From assembly GCA_937896885.1 (NCBI GenBank), contig CALBNX010000071.1:1-64000 (forward strand): a stretch of 64,000 nt of DNA, written 5' to 3'. Both the position numbers and the translations under genes were made by a program. The notes under the pieces were generated by a model. That model saw only the letters and a program-made list of their open reading frames with translations. It ran no database searches and was not told the DNA's origin. This stretch comes from an uncultured Clostridia bacterium (lineage in GTDB: Bacteria > Bacillota > Clostridia > Oscillospirales > Acutalibacteraceae). This document shows, in pieces, positions 35,741-44,754 of the stretch (the first letter of the stretch is position 1; each line of letters opens with the position of its first letter).

Positions 35741-38116
35741 TTATTTGTTGTAGTTTTCAATGAAACCTTTGATGTTTGAAAGGTTTACAATCTTTTCTGC
35801 AACGCCACCCTTGATTACAACAAGTGTTGGTGCCTGACGGATTTCGAACTTATTAGCCATATCTGCATTTTCGTCAGCAAAGATTTCTTCAAAAGCTATT
35901 CCTGCTTTGTTAAGGAACTGAACAGCCATCTTACAGTTTGGGCAAGTTCTTGTAGCGAAAAGGATAATCTTATCTTCGTCTGCTACTTTCACTTCTTCAC
36001 AAGCGCAAGCTTCTGCAACAGGAGTGTTGTGTGGTTCTGTAGATTCTGCGATATTATAAACTTTTCTATCCTTATATTCTTGTGCTTTACCATCGTTCCA
36101 GTTCTTAACAGGACGATAGTAACCAGTAATTCTTGAATAAACTTCTGCTTCTTCACCACATTCTGGACAAGTGAATGCTTCACCTGCAATGTAGCCGTGG
36201 TTCTTACAGATTGAATAGATTGGAGAAATTGAATAGTAAGGAAGTCTATAGTTAGATGCAATCTTCTTTACAAGGTCTGCACAAGATTTCCAATCAGGAA
36301 GTTTTTCACCAAGGAATGCATGGAAAACAGTACCTGATGTGTAGAGTGTATGAAGTTCATCCTGCATATCAAGTGCTTCAAAGATATCCTGAGTATAACC
36401 AACAGGAAGGTGTGAGCTGTTTGTATAGTAAGGTGTTTCGCCTTCTTTTCTACCTGCTGTGATGATATCTGGATAGTATTTAAGGTCGTGCTTAGCAAGA
36501 CGGAATGCTGTTGACTCTGCTGGAGTTGCTTCAAGGTTATAAAGGTCGCCATAAAGTTCCTGATAGTCAGAAAGACGAGTTCTCATATGGTTAAGAACAT
36601 CTTTTGCAAACTGCTGTGTTTTTGCAGTTGTCATATCAGCCTGAAGCCACTTAGCATTAAGACCAACTTCGTTCATACCAACAAGACCGATTGTTGAGAA
36701 GTGGTTGTTGAATGTGCCAAGGTATCTCTTTGTATATGGATAGAGACCTGCATCAAGAAGTTTTGTGATAACATCACGCTTAACTTTAAGTGAACGAGCA
36801 GAAATATCCATCATCTTGTCAAGACGAGCATAGAAATCAGCTTCATCCTTTGCAAGATAAGCAATTCTTGGTAAGTTGATTGTAACAACACCAACAGAAC
36901 CTGTTGATTCACCACTACCGAAGAAACCACCTGACTTCTTGCGGAGCTCACGAAGGTCAAGACGAAGACGACAGCACATTGAACGAACATCTGATGGTTC
37001 CATATCACTGTTGATATAGTTTGAGAAATATGGTGTGCCGTATTTTGCTGTCATTTCAAAGAGAAGCTTGTTGTTCTCTGTTTCTGACCAGTCAAAGTCA
37101 CGAGTGATTGAATATGTTGGGATTGGGTATTGGAAACCACGACCGTTAGCATCGCCTTCAACCATAACTTCGATGAATGCTTTGTTAACCATATCCATTT
37201 CAGCTTTACAATCTTTATATTTGAAGTCCATTTCCTTGCCACCAACGATACAGTTGAGTTCTGCAAGGTCGTTTGGAACTGTCCAGTCAAGAGTAATGTT
37301 TGTGAATGGTGACTGTGTACCCCATCTTGATGGTGTGTTAACGCCATAAATGAATGACTGGATGCACTGTTTAACTTCTTTATATGAAAGGTTATCAACC
37401 TTTACGAAAGGAGCGAGATATGTATCAAATGATGAGAAAGCCTGAGCACCTGCCCATTCGTTCTGCATAATGCCAAGGAAGTTAACCATCTGGTTGCAGA
37501 GTGTTGAAAGGTGAGCTGCAGGAGCAGATGTGATTTTGCCTGGAACACCGCCAAGACCTTCTTGAATGAGCTGTTTAAGTGACCAACCTGCACAGTAACC
37601 TGTGAGCATTGAAAGGTCGTGAATATGAATATCAGCATTTCTGTGAGCATTGCCGATTTCATCATCATAAATTTCTGAAAGCCAATAGTTAGCAGTAACA
37701 GCACCTGAGTTTGAAAGAATCAAACCACCAACTGAATATGTAACTGTTGAGTTTTCTTTAACACGCCAGTCATTGACATTGAGATAGTTGTCAATAATAG
37801 CCTTATAGTCAACCAAAGTTGTATTAAGGTTACGAACTTTTTCTCTCTGACGACGATAAAGGATATATGCTTTTGCAACTTCACCGTAACCAGCCTGAAC
37901 AAGAACTGATTCAACGCTATCCTGAATGTCTTCAACTGCGATTTTGTGGTCCTTAATTTTTGAAGCGAAGTCAGCAGTAACTTTAAGTGCTAAAAAGTCG
38001 ATAATGTTGTCATTGTACTCGGTTTCTTGTGCTTCAAATGCAAGCTTAATAGCTTCTGAGATTTTTACTAAATCAAATTCTGCGATTTTGCCGTCTCTTT
38101 TAATTACGTTATACAT
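35741..38116 (-). CDS. nrdD: anaerobic (class III) ribonucleotide reductase with C-terminal redoxin domain
   Basis: Reduces ribonucleoside triphosphates to dNTPs with a glycyl radical. In order along the 791 residues: ATP-cone (about 1-90, VIKRDGKIAEFDLVKIS); the catalytic barrel with Cys pair RSMCCRLRLDLRE; zinc cysteines CKNHG...CPECG (about 640-660); the glycyl-radical region RITGYYRPVKNWNDGKAQEY; a short linker with CACEE; and from about 715 a glutaredoxin/NrdH-like domain with active site TRTCPNCKMAV and cis-proline segment RQAPTLVV. The appended redoxin suggests a thiol reductant instead of, or besides, formate. Upstream are a consensus promoter and two NrdR boxes; trxB follows 12 bp downstream. 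Confidence 0.96.
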   Translation of the reverse strand: MYNVIKRDGKIAEFDLVKISEAIKLAFEAQETEYNDNIIDFLALKVTADFASKIKDHKIAVEDIQDSVESVLVQAGYGEVAKAYILYRRQREKVRNLNTTLVDYKAIIDNYLNVNDWRVKENSTVTYSVGGLILSNSGAVTANYWLSEIYDDEIGNAHRNADIHIHDLSMLTGYCAGWSLKQLIQEGLGGVPGKITSAPAAHLSTLCNQMVNFLGIMQNEWAGAQAFSSFDTYLAPFVKVDNLSYKEVKQCIQSFIYGVNTPSRWGTQSPFTNITLDWTVPNDLAELNCIVGGKEMDFKYKDCKAEMDMVNKAFIEVMVEGDANGRGFQYPIPTYSITRDFDWSETENNKLLFEMTAKYGTPYFSNYINSDMEPSDVRSMCCRLRLDLRELRKKSGGFFGSGESTGSVGVVTINLPRIAYLAKDEADFYARLDKMMDISARSLKVKRDVITKLLDAGLYPYTKRYLGTFNNHFSTIGLVGMNEVGLNAKWLQADMTTAKTQQFAKDVLNHMRTRLSDYQELYGDLYNLEATPAESTAFRLAKHDLKYYPDIITAGRKEGETPYYTNSSHLPVGYTQDIFEALDMQDELHTLYTSGTVFHAFLGEKLPDWKSCADLVKKIASNYRLPYYSISPIYSICKNHGYIAGEAFTCPECGEEAEVYSRITGYYRPVKNWNDGKAQEYKDRKVYNIAESTEPHNTPVAEACACEEVKVADEDKIILFATRTCPNCKMAVQFLNKAGIAFEEIFADENADMANKFEIRQAPTLVVIKGGVAEKIVNLSNIKGFIENYNK

Positions 38117-38154
38117 AAATACGTCCCCCTTTGAATTTTTTCGGTTCGTGTATC

Positions 38155-38183
38155 ATTATATAAAAAAAAATTGTGCTTGTCAA
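38155..38183 (-). promoter_or_regulatory. nrdD-trxB promoter
   Basis: Consensus -35 TTGACA (38178-38183) and -10 TATAAT (38155-38160) on the minus strand with a 17-bp spacer; the start would be near 38148, about 30 nt before the nrdD ATG. Confidence 0.88.
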
Positions 38184-38191
38184 TAGGACAA

Positions 38192-38239
38192 ACACAATAT
38201 ATTGTGATTTTTTTGAAATTTAAACACAAGATAATGTGT
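38192..38239 (-). promoter_or_regulatory. two NrdR boxes
   Basis: ACACAATATATTGTGA (38192-38207) and ACACAAGATAATGTGT (38224-38239) both fit the NrdR consensus ACACWATATATWGTGT. They are 32 bp apart centre to centre (three helical turns), the usual arrangement. They lie just upstream of the -35 box, so NrdR repression of nrdD-trxB by ATP/dATP level is expected. The distal box touches the nrdG stop codon. Confidence 0.88.
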
Positions 38240-38928
38240 TAAATTCCTCGCAATTCTGTTACAGATAAATCATTTTTGGCAATATTCAACAGTTTTTGAA
38301 GCTCTGTTTTGTCATATCCGCTGTAACCTGTACAAATTAAGTCACCGGAATCAATGAAACCCTGCAAAAAGTATTTTTTTGCACCTTTAATCCAAGACAC
38401 AATATCTTGTATATCGTCTTCCGTGTGTAATTCTTTAACGACGGTTGTACGGAATTCATAATCCACCACACCGCTCATTAAGAACTCTACACTTTCATTG
38501 ATTTTTGCAATATCAAGATTGTCTAAACCACAAGTCGAAGCATATTTAGCTTGTGAATTCTTAATATCCATAGCAACATAATCAACAAGACCGCTATTCA
38601 CAACATCTTTAAGCACTTCGGGACGATAACCGTTAGTATCGAGCTTAACACTATAACCCAAATCCTTGATTTTTTTGAGGAACTCTTTCAAGTCGGGTTG
38701 AAGTGTAGGCTCACCACCTGTTACACAAACGCCTTCAATAATCCCCTGTCTTTTTTGAAGAAAACTAAAGAATTCTTCTTCGCTTATTCTTTCTTCATCA
38801 ATATTAGTTACCAAAGATGCGTTATGACAAAAAGGGCAACGGAAATTGCAGCCTGCTGTGAAAACTGTGCAAGCCATTTTTCCGGGATAATCTAAAAGTG
38901 TTAATTTTTGTAATCCTTTAATGAGCAT
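38239..38928 (-). CDS. nrdG: anaerobic ribonucleotide reductase activating protein
   Basis: Radical SAM enzyme that puts the glycyl radical on NrdD. The CX3CX2C motif is CNFRCPFCHNAS, followed by GGEPTLQ and a SAM-binding KLDTNGY. At 229 residues it is the longer form found in anaerobes. The start at 38928 (MLIKGLQKLTLLDYPGKM) has AAGGA 8 nt upstream, overlapping the GH127 stop. It lies upstream of nrdD but before the NrdR boxes, so it may be expressed mainly from upstream genes. Confidence 0.94.
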   Translation of the reverse strand: MLIKGLQKLTLLDYPGKMACTVFTAGCNFRCPFCHNASLVTNIDEERISEEEFFSFLQKRQGIIEGVCVTGGEPTLQPDLKEFLKKIKDLGYSVKLDTNGYRPEVLKDVVNSGLVDYVAMDIKNSQAKYASTCGLDNLDIAKINESVEFLMSGVVDYEFRTTVVKELHTEDDIQDIVSWIKGAKKYFLQGFIDSGDLICTGYSGYDKTELQKLLNIAKNDLSVTELRGI

Positions 38929-38932
38929 ATTA

Positions 38933-40642
38933 TCAATCCTTAATTTCAAAATAAACTCTGTATCTCTCGTGCATTATATCATAAAAAGGCTCAAGAGTGT
39001 GACCATCAAGTGAAAATTTTAAATTGCCTATACTATATATATTAGTATTAGAAATTGGTGAAACTTCAATTCCTTCATAATTGGTCAAATCGTTTTCACC
39101 TTTTGCATGGTCATCTTGGGGAAATTTCTCTCTGCCAAGTCTCTCGGCTAAAACAATGCCACCGAATGTGAAATACACTTGATTTTCATCATCACGTTTA
39201 TGATGAATTTTTATTTTCATTGGCAAGTTGATTTTAAAGGTGTCACCTTTTCTAAACTCACCTTTTATTTTAACATAGCCTTTTTCAGTTTCGTTATAAA
39301 TCTTACCGTTATATTCAACCAAAAATTCACCACACCAACAAGGTTTTCTAAAACAGATTATTTTATCTGTTTCACTTTCAATAATGAATTCTGCTTTTTC
39401 ACCTTGTGGATATTCACTATTGAGTGTTGCAGAGAAATCTGCATCTTCAACTGTTGACGAAATATATAAATTCACATACAACTCATTTTCATACCTATTA
39501 TATATGTGTTGGTTATATGTGAACGGATTTTCAAGTCCTGACCCGAAGCAACACCAAAATGAATCTTCAAGTGTAGAAAAAACTTTGAAGTGACCGCTTT
39601 TAAGTCCCACAAAATATGTTTTCATTCCCGTTTCGTCTTGAGATGCGAGAATGTGATTATACAACACTCTTTCACAATAATCATAGTATTTTGCGTCTTT
39701 GTCTAAATTAAAAAGTTCTCGTGCCAGCACCAACATATTGTTGGAGTTGCAAGTTTCACAAGTGTTTGTTTCAAGTGGTTCTGTATGTAAATCGTGAAAA
39801 TGCTCACTAACACTATTACCACCGATTGCATAGCTGCGGTTTTCGTTGACAGTGTCAAAGAAGAATTTTGCGCTGTCATATAAATGGTTTTCACCACCAT
39901 TGTTATACATTTCTAACGCACCAACGATTTTAGGGATTTGTGTATTCGCGTGCTTGCCCGTTAAAACATCTTGTTTTTGTGAAAGTGGCAAAAGCAAATC
40001 TTCTTCGCAGAAAAACTCTGATGCTTTTTTAAATCTTTCGTCACCCGTAATTCTATATAAACGGGATAACACTTGATTCATTCCACCATATTCACATTGA
40101 AGAACTCTTTTTCTTTGAATATCATTAAGAGTTGATGTTGTGTTATAAACCCATAAGCCTAATCTCGAGACAACATTCAAAGCTTTTTCATTTTCTGTTT
40201 TTTCGTATATATCAATGAGTCCACGAATGATTTTATGAAGAGTATAATATGGCACCCACCAACCTGCGAGGTCAAACCCACCAACTGTGAAAGTTTCAGG
40301 GTTATTAAAAACACCTAAGAAACCTTCTTTTTCAGGAAAGCCACAAACATATCCATTTTCTTGTTGCAAGGCTTCAAGCTCATCAATAACATAATCGGCA
40401 ATTTCTTTTGCCTTTTTATTTTCTGTTGTTTCATAGCAAAGTGCAAGAGCAGTCATAAAATGCCCCAATGTATGACCTGAAATACCCTTCGCTTCCCAAC
40501 CGCCATAGCGCCCGGCTTTTGGTTTTTTATTCATTGCCTCATAAACGGGCGCTAAAAGTCGGTCGGCAGAAAGTTTAAAAAGTACTTCTTCACCAATTTG
40601 TTGTGAATCTTTGAAAATTGAATTTTTAAGGCTTATCTTCAT
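38933..40642 (-). CDS. GH127-like beta-L-arabinofuranosidase
   Basis: Probable intracellular glycosidase of the former DUF1680 family, acting on beta-linked L-arabinofuranosyl units such as those on hydroxyproline-rich plant glycoproteins. The 569 residues contain the zinc/catalytic cysteines in NTCETCNSNNM (about 318-328) and DSFWCCFGSG (about 388-397), plus the substrate-site GGWEAKGISGHTLGH near the N-terminus. The start at 40642 (MKISLKN) has AGGTGA 7 nt upstream; an upstream frame to 40708 runs through a terminator hairpin and is rejected. There is no signal peptide. Exact specificity is inferred. Confidence 0.9.
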   Translation of the reverse strand: MKISLKNSIFKDSQQIGEEVLFKLSADRLLAPVYEAMNKKPKAGRYGGWEAKGISGHTLGHFMTALALCYETTENKKAKEIADYVIDELEALQQENGYVCGFPEKEGFLGVFNNPETFTVGGFDLAGWWVPYYTLHKIIRGLIDIYEKTENEKALNVVSRLGLWVYNTTSTLNDIQRKRVLQCEYGGMNQVLSRLYRITGDERFKKASEFFCEEDLLLPLSQKQDVLTGKHANTQIPKIVGALEMYNNGGENHLYDSAKFFFDTVNENRSYAIGGNSVSEHFHDLHTEPLETNTCETCNSNNMLVLARELFNLDKDAKYYDYCERVLYNHILASQDETGMKTYFVGLKSGHFKVFSTLEDSFWCCFGSGLENPFTYNQHIYNRYENELYVNLYISSTVEDADFSATLNSEYPQGEKAEFIIESETDKIICFRKPCWCGEFLVEYNGKIYNETEKGYVKIKGEFRKGDTFKINLPMKIKIHHKRDDENQVYFTFGGIVLAERLGREKFPQDDHAKGENDLTNYEGIEVSPISNTNIYSIGNLKFSLDGHTLEPFYDIMHERYRVYFEIKD

Positions 40643-40652
40643 AATATCACCT

Positions 40653-40690
40653 ATGAAAAAATCTGCATTAAAACATAATGCAGATTTAAT
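40653..40690 (-). terminator. terminator after the lipid-kinase gene
   Basis: Minus-strand stem AAATCTGCATTA / TAATGCAGATTT with a short loop and TTTTTTC tail, 8 nt after the kinase stop. GH127 translation begins just after it. Confidence 0.88.
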
Positions 40691-40697
40691 TGCTTTA

Positions 40698-41600
40698 TTA
40701 ATCGTCAACTAAAATTGTGACTGCATTTTCCTTTGTGGTAATTTGGGCAAATTTATGTTTGCCACCACTTTCACCGTCAAGAGTCCAATCTATTTCTTCA
40801 TCGAAATAAAATTTAAAACTCTTACCTCTTTTAACAACGAGATTTTCATTGTCAAGAACGTTTCTTGTAATAAACATATCTCTCACTATTGTATAAAGGT
40901 CAGCAGGATTTTTTGGCATTCTGATAAGTGCTAATTCGTGATAACCATCATCAAATTTTACCCCAGCTTTTTTAAGCACGGGAAAACCTGCCACAGAATA
41001 TGAGTTTGACACGCCACCATAGAAGAATTTGCCCTCTATGATTTCACCGTCATCACACTCGATTTTTGCTTTAAATCCCTTAATCTTGTGAACTTCTTTG
41101 ACAGTTTCCCAGTAATAAGCGCCACGACCTATTTTGTTTTTAAGGCTCTGTTTTGCTTTATAAGAAACATCGCAGAAGTTACCAAAACAAGAAACATAAA
41201 TAAACTGTTCTTTGCCGTTGAAGTCACCAATGTCAACTTTCATTTCGTCGCCATCAATAATTACATCAACAGCTTTCAAAGCATCTGTAGGAATATGCAA
41301 AGAATGAGCAAAGTCATTTGTTGTGCCCAATGGAATATAACCTATTTTACATTTAAGGTTTAATTCAATAACGCCACAGATTGTTTCTTTGAGTGTTCCG
41401 TCGCCACCAACACAGACTACATAATCGTTACCCTTGCCATATTCACGAGTGACAACAGTTGCATTTTTATCAATCTCTGTGTAGCGTGTTACTACTTCAA
41501 AATCCGCTTTTTCAAGCTTCCCGACAATTTGTGGTAAGTAGTCAGTTGCCTTGCGTTTACCTGCTGTGGGGTTTACAATAAGCAAAAGTTTTTTACTCAT
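40698..41600 (-). CDS. diacylglycerol-kinase-family lipid kinase
   Basis: A YegS/DgkB-like enzyme that phosphorylates diacylglycerol or a related lipid, recycling lipid for phospholipid or teichoic-acid synthesis. The 300 residues contain IVNPTAGKRKA, the nucleotide-binding VCVGGDGTLKE and YIPLGTTNDFAHSL. The start at 41600 (MSKKLLLIVN) has GGAG 7 nt upstream. It follows glyQS with a 1-nt gap, so they are co-transcribed; the combination has no obvious functional logic. It ends at a strong terminator. Confidence 0.9.
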   Translation of the reverse strand: MSKKLLLIVNPTAGKRKATDYLPQIVGKLEKADFEVVTRYTEIDKNATVVTREYGKGNDYVVCVGGDGTLKETICGVIELNLKCKIGYIPLGTTNDFAHSLHIPTDALKAVDVIIDGDEMKVDIGDFNGKEQFIYVSCFGNFCDVSYKAKQSLKNKIGRGAYYWETVKEVHKIKGFKAKIECDDGEIIEGKFFYGGVSNSYSVAGFPVLKKAGVKFDDGYHELALIRMPKNPADLYTIVRDMFITRNVLDNENLVVKRGKSFKFYFDEEIDWTLDGESGGKHKFAQITTKENAVTILVDD

Positions 41601-41601
41601 A

Positions 41602-43002
41602 TCAGAACTCCAATTTTTCATTAATGTATGCAACAAGCTCGTCGATTGGCATTCTTACCTGTTCCATTGTATCTCTGTCACGGACTGTTACGCAATTATC
41701 TGCCTCAGTTGTTTCGTCACCAACTGTCTGGAAGTCAACTGTAATACAGAATGGTGTGCCGATTTCGTCCTGACGACGATATCTCTTACCGATTGAACCT
41801 GCGTCATCATATTCAACATTGAAATGTTTTGAAAGCATTTCATATATTTCGTCTGCTTTGTCACCAAGTTTCTTTGAAAGTGGAAGAATTGCTGCTTTAA
41901 CAGGTGCAATAGCAGGATGGAATCTCATAACAATACGGCTATCATTCTTATCAGCATCAACAACTTCTTCGTCATAAGCCTCTGTTAAAAGTGCCAAGAA
42001 AAGACGCTCAACACCCAAAGATGGCTCAATAACATAAGGAATATATTTTTCATTTGTTGTTGGGTCGAAATATTCAAGACTCTTACCACTTGTATTGATG
42101 TGCTGTGTAAGGTCATAGTCTGTTCTGTCTGCGATACCCCAAAGTTCACCCCAACCGAATGGGAAAAGATATTCAAAGTCAGTTGTAGCCTTTGAATAGA
42201 AGCAAAGTTCTTCAGGGTCATGGTCACGAAGACGAAGATTTTCAGGCTTGATGTTGAGAGAATAGAGCCAGTCACGGCAGAATGCTCTCCAATATTCAAA
42301 CCATTTAAGGTCTGTACCAGGTTTGCAGAAGAATTCAAGTTCCATCTGTTCAAATTCGCGAACACGGAAAATGAATTTACCAGGAGTGATTTCGTTGCGG
42401 AAAGACTTACCAATCTGTGCAACACCGAATGGAACTTTCTTTCTTGTTGTTCTTTGAACATTCTGGAAATTTACGAAAATACCTTGCGCTGTTTCTGGAC
42501 GAAGATAGATTTCAGATGTTGAATCCTCTGTAACACCTTGGAATGTCTTGAACATAAGGTTAAACTGACGAATATCAGTAAAATTGTGAGCGCCACAGTC
42601 TGGACATGGAATTGAGTGTTCTTTGATATATTCACTCATCTGTTCATTTGACCAACCTGCAACATTTGTACCGTCAAAGTTTTCGATAAGGTTATCTGCT
42701 CGGTGTCTTGTTTTACACTGACAGCAGTCCATAAGTGGGTCAGAGAAACCACCAAGGTGACCTGATGCTACCCAAGTCTGTGGATTCATAAGGATAGCAC
42801 TATCAAGACCTACATTATATTTGTTTTCTTGGATAAACTTTCTTCTCCAAGCCTTTTTGATATTTTCTTTAAGTTCAACACCAAGTGGACCGTAATCCCA
42901 AGTGTTTGCAAGTCCGCCATAGATTTCGCTACCTGCATATACAAAACCTCTACCCTTTGAGAGAGCGACAAGTTTTTCAAGTGTTTTTTCTGTGTTAATC
43001 AT
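41602..43002 (-). CDS. glyQS: glycyl-tRNA synthetase, single-chain type
   Basis: Class II synthetase of the dimeric alpha2 type. The 466 residues contain zinc-type cysteines CCQCKTRH and CPDCGAH, class II motif 2 in [20 protein letters not shown], motif 3-like [12 protein letters not shown], and a C-terminal anticodon-binding domain ([13 protein letters not shown]). [12 protein letters not shown] is diagnostic. No T-box leader is seen in the 39 bp upstream, so control, if any, lies before putP. It overlaps nothing and is followed 1 nt later by the lipid kinase. Confidence 0.97.
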   Translation of the reverse strand: MINTEKTLEKLVALSKGRGFVYAGSEIYGGLANTWDYGPLGVELKENIKKAWRRKFIQENKYNVGLDSAILMNPQTWVASGHLGGFSDPLMDCCQCKTRHRADNLIENFDGTNVAGWSNEQMSEYIKEHSIPCPDCGAHNFTDIRQFNLMFKTFQGVTEDSTSEIYLRPETAQGIFVNFQNVQRTTRKKVPFGVAQIGKSFRNEITPGKFIFRVREFEQMELEFFCKPGTDLKWFEYWRAFCRDWLYSLNIKPENLRLRDHDPEELCFYSKATTDFEYLFPFGWGELWGIADRTDYDLTQHINTSGKSLEYFDPTTNEKYIPYVIEPSLGVERLFLALLTEAYDEEVVDADKNDSRIVMRFHPAIAPVKAAILPLSKKLGDKADEIYEMLSKHFNVEYDDAGSIGKRYRRQDEIGTPFCITVDFQTVGDETTEADNCVTVRDRDTMEQVRMPIDELVAYINEKLEF

Positions 43003-43041
43003 AAATGATTTTCAGTCCTTTTATAATTCTAAATTTTTTTA

Positions 43042-44613
43042 TTATTCTGTGATACCCTGCTTTGCCTTTTCAAATTCTTCTTCAATTTCAGCTGAAGGTT
43101 TCTTTGTAAGAAGAGAAACAACAACAATCACAATTGAAGAAACAATGAATGCTGGAAGAAGCTCGTAAATTGCAAACACACCACCAAATGTTGGGTTGAG
43201 CACAAGTTTCCAAAGGAATACTGTTGCTGCACCTGAAAGCATACCTGCAATAGCACCTGCGCGGTTTACTCTCTTCCAGAAAAGTGAGAAGAGCATAAGT
43301 GGTCCGAATGTCGCGCCAAATCCTGCCCAAGCGAATGAAACGATATTGAAGATAACGCTTTCTTCATCAAGAGCAATTACCATACCAATAAGTGCAATTA
43401 TCATAAGTGCAATACGTGAAACCCACATAACTTTCTTATCACTTGCTTTTTTATCAATAACGCCTTTATAAACATCATTTGCAAGCGCTGAAGATGCGAT
43501 AAGAAGATATGAGTCAGATGAACTGATTGTAGCAGCAAGAATACCCGCCATAATAACACCTGCAAGTACAGGATGAAGAAGTGTTTCGCTCATAAGAACG
43601 AATACGTTTTCTGCGCCACCCTTTGTGAGAAGTGTTTCTGCTGTTGGAAGCATTGCACGGCCGATAATACCGATTGCAACTGCTGCGAAAAGAGAAATAA
43701 TAACCCAAACTGTTGCAATTCTTCTTGATTTTTTAAGTTCACTTGCTTTTCGGATAGCCATAAATCGAAGAAGAACCTGTGGCATACCAAAATAACCAAG
43801 CCCCCAAGCAAGCATTGAAGCGATTGTAAGGAATGGGTATGGTAAAGCTTCGCCAAATACAGGAACACCGTTTTCAACAAGTTGCATACCTGCTTCGTTA
43901 GTTACAGGGTTTGCAATTTCTGTAAGTGAGAAGTAACCCTTGATTGACTCTGCGTTTGCCATAACAGCATCAATGCCGCCTGCGTGGATTGTACCCAACA
44001 CAAGAACTGATACAAGAGCAACAATCATAACGATACTTTGCATAAAGTCAGATGCACTTTCAGCAAGGAAACCACCAAGGAATGTATAGATGATAACAAA
44101 AAGAGCACCAACTATCATCATTGATGTGTATGAATAACCGAACAATGTGCTAAAAAGTTTACCGCAAGTAACGAAACAGCTACCTGCATAAACTGTGAAG
44201 AACACAAGAATTAAAACTGATGCGATAATTCTGATAACCTTTTTGTCTTCGTGGAAACGGTTTGAGAAGAATTCAGGAACAGTAATTGCATCACCGCTGA
44301 TTGCTGAATAGTTACGAAGTCTTTTTGCAACAATAAGCCAGTTTAAATATGTACCAATAGCAAGACCTGCTGCAGTCCAAGTTGCATCTGCAAGACCGCA
44401 CCAATATGCAACACCTGGAAGTCCCATTAAGAGCCATCCACTCATATCTGATGCTTCAGCACTCATTGCTGCAACCCAAGGTCCTAAACTTCTGCCACCA
44501 AGGAAATAGTTTTCAGTATTTTTGTTTGCTCTACGTGCAAAGAATACGCCGATGCCGATAACAATAAGCATATACCCTGCCATAGCGAGAAATATCATCA
44601 TCTGGTTTGACAT
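43042..44613 (-). CDS. putP: sodium/proline symporter
   Basis: Sodium:solute symporter family permease importing proline. The 523 residues have about thirteen hydrophobic helices. Family features include NTENYFLGGRSLGPWVAAMSA, the sodium-site region ASDMSGWLLMGLPG and the SSDSYLLIASSALANDVY motif. The start at 44613 (MSNQMMIFL) has AAAGGA 8 nt upstream; the ATG at 44622 overlaps the RBS. It is preceded by the PHP gene terminator and followed 39 bp later by glyQS. Confidence 0.93.
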   Translation of the reverse strand: MSNQMMIFLAMAGYMLIVIGIGVFFARRANKNTENYFLGGRSLGPWVAAMSAEASDMSGWLLMGLPGVAYWCGLADATWTAAGLAIGTYLNWLIVAKRLRNYSAISGDAITVPEFFSNRFHEDKKVIRIIASVLILVFFTVYAGSCFVTCGKLFSTLFGYSYTSMMIVGALFVIIYTFLGGFLAESASDFMQSIVMIVALVSVLVLGTIHAGGIDAVMANAESIKGYFSLTEIANPVTNEAGMQLVENGVPVFGEALPYPFLTIASMLAWGLGYFGMPQVLLRFMAIRKASELKKSRRIATVWVIISLFAAVAIGIIGRAMLPTAETLLTKGGAENVFVLMSETLLHPVLAGVIMAGILAATISSSDSYLLIASSALANDVYKGVIDKKASDKKVMWVSRIALMIIALIGMVIALDEESVIFNIVSFAWAGFGATFGPLMLFSLFWKRVNRAGAIAGMLSGAATVFLWKLVLNPTFGGVFAIYELLPAFIVSSIVIVVVSLLTKKPSAEIEEEFEKAKQGITE

Positions 44614-44680
44614 TTCATTCATCCTTTCATCTCGTGGAATATTACCCCACTATATAAATATACCATTATATTGTAATAAA

Positions 44681-44725
44681 AAAACGACGATTTGTAAAGA
44701 GTTTTATCAATACAAATCGTCATTT
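44681..44725 (-). terminator. terminator after the PHP gene
   Basis: Minus-strand stem GACGATTTGTA / TACAAATCGTC with a 14-nt loop and a TTTTTTT tail. Confidence 0.88.
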
Positions 44726-44754
44726 TGCTTTATATTTCAATTTTTCGTCTTTAA

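Noticed and set aside
40643..40708. 22-codon N-terminal extension of the GH127 gene
   Set aside because: It is encoded by the terminator hairpin of the upstream kinase gene, and a better RBS precedes 40642.
43003..43041. Possible glycine T-box or riboswitch before glyQS
   Set aside because: The gap is only 39 bp with no conserved T-box sequence; glyQS appears to follow putP directly.
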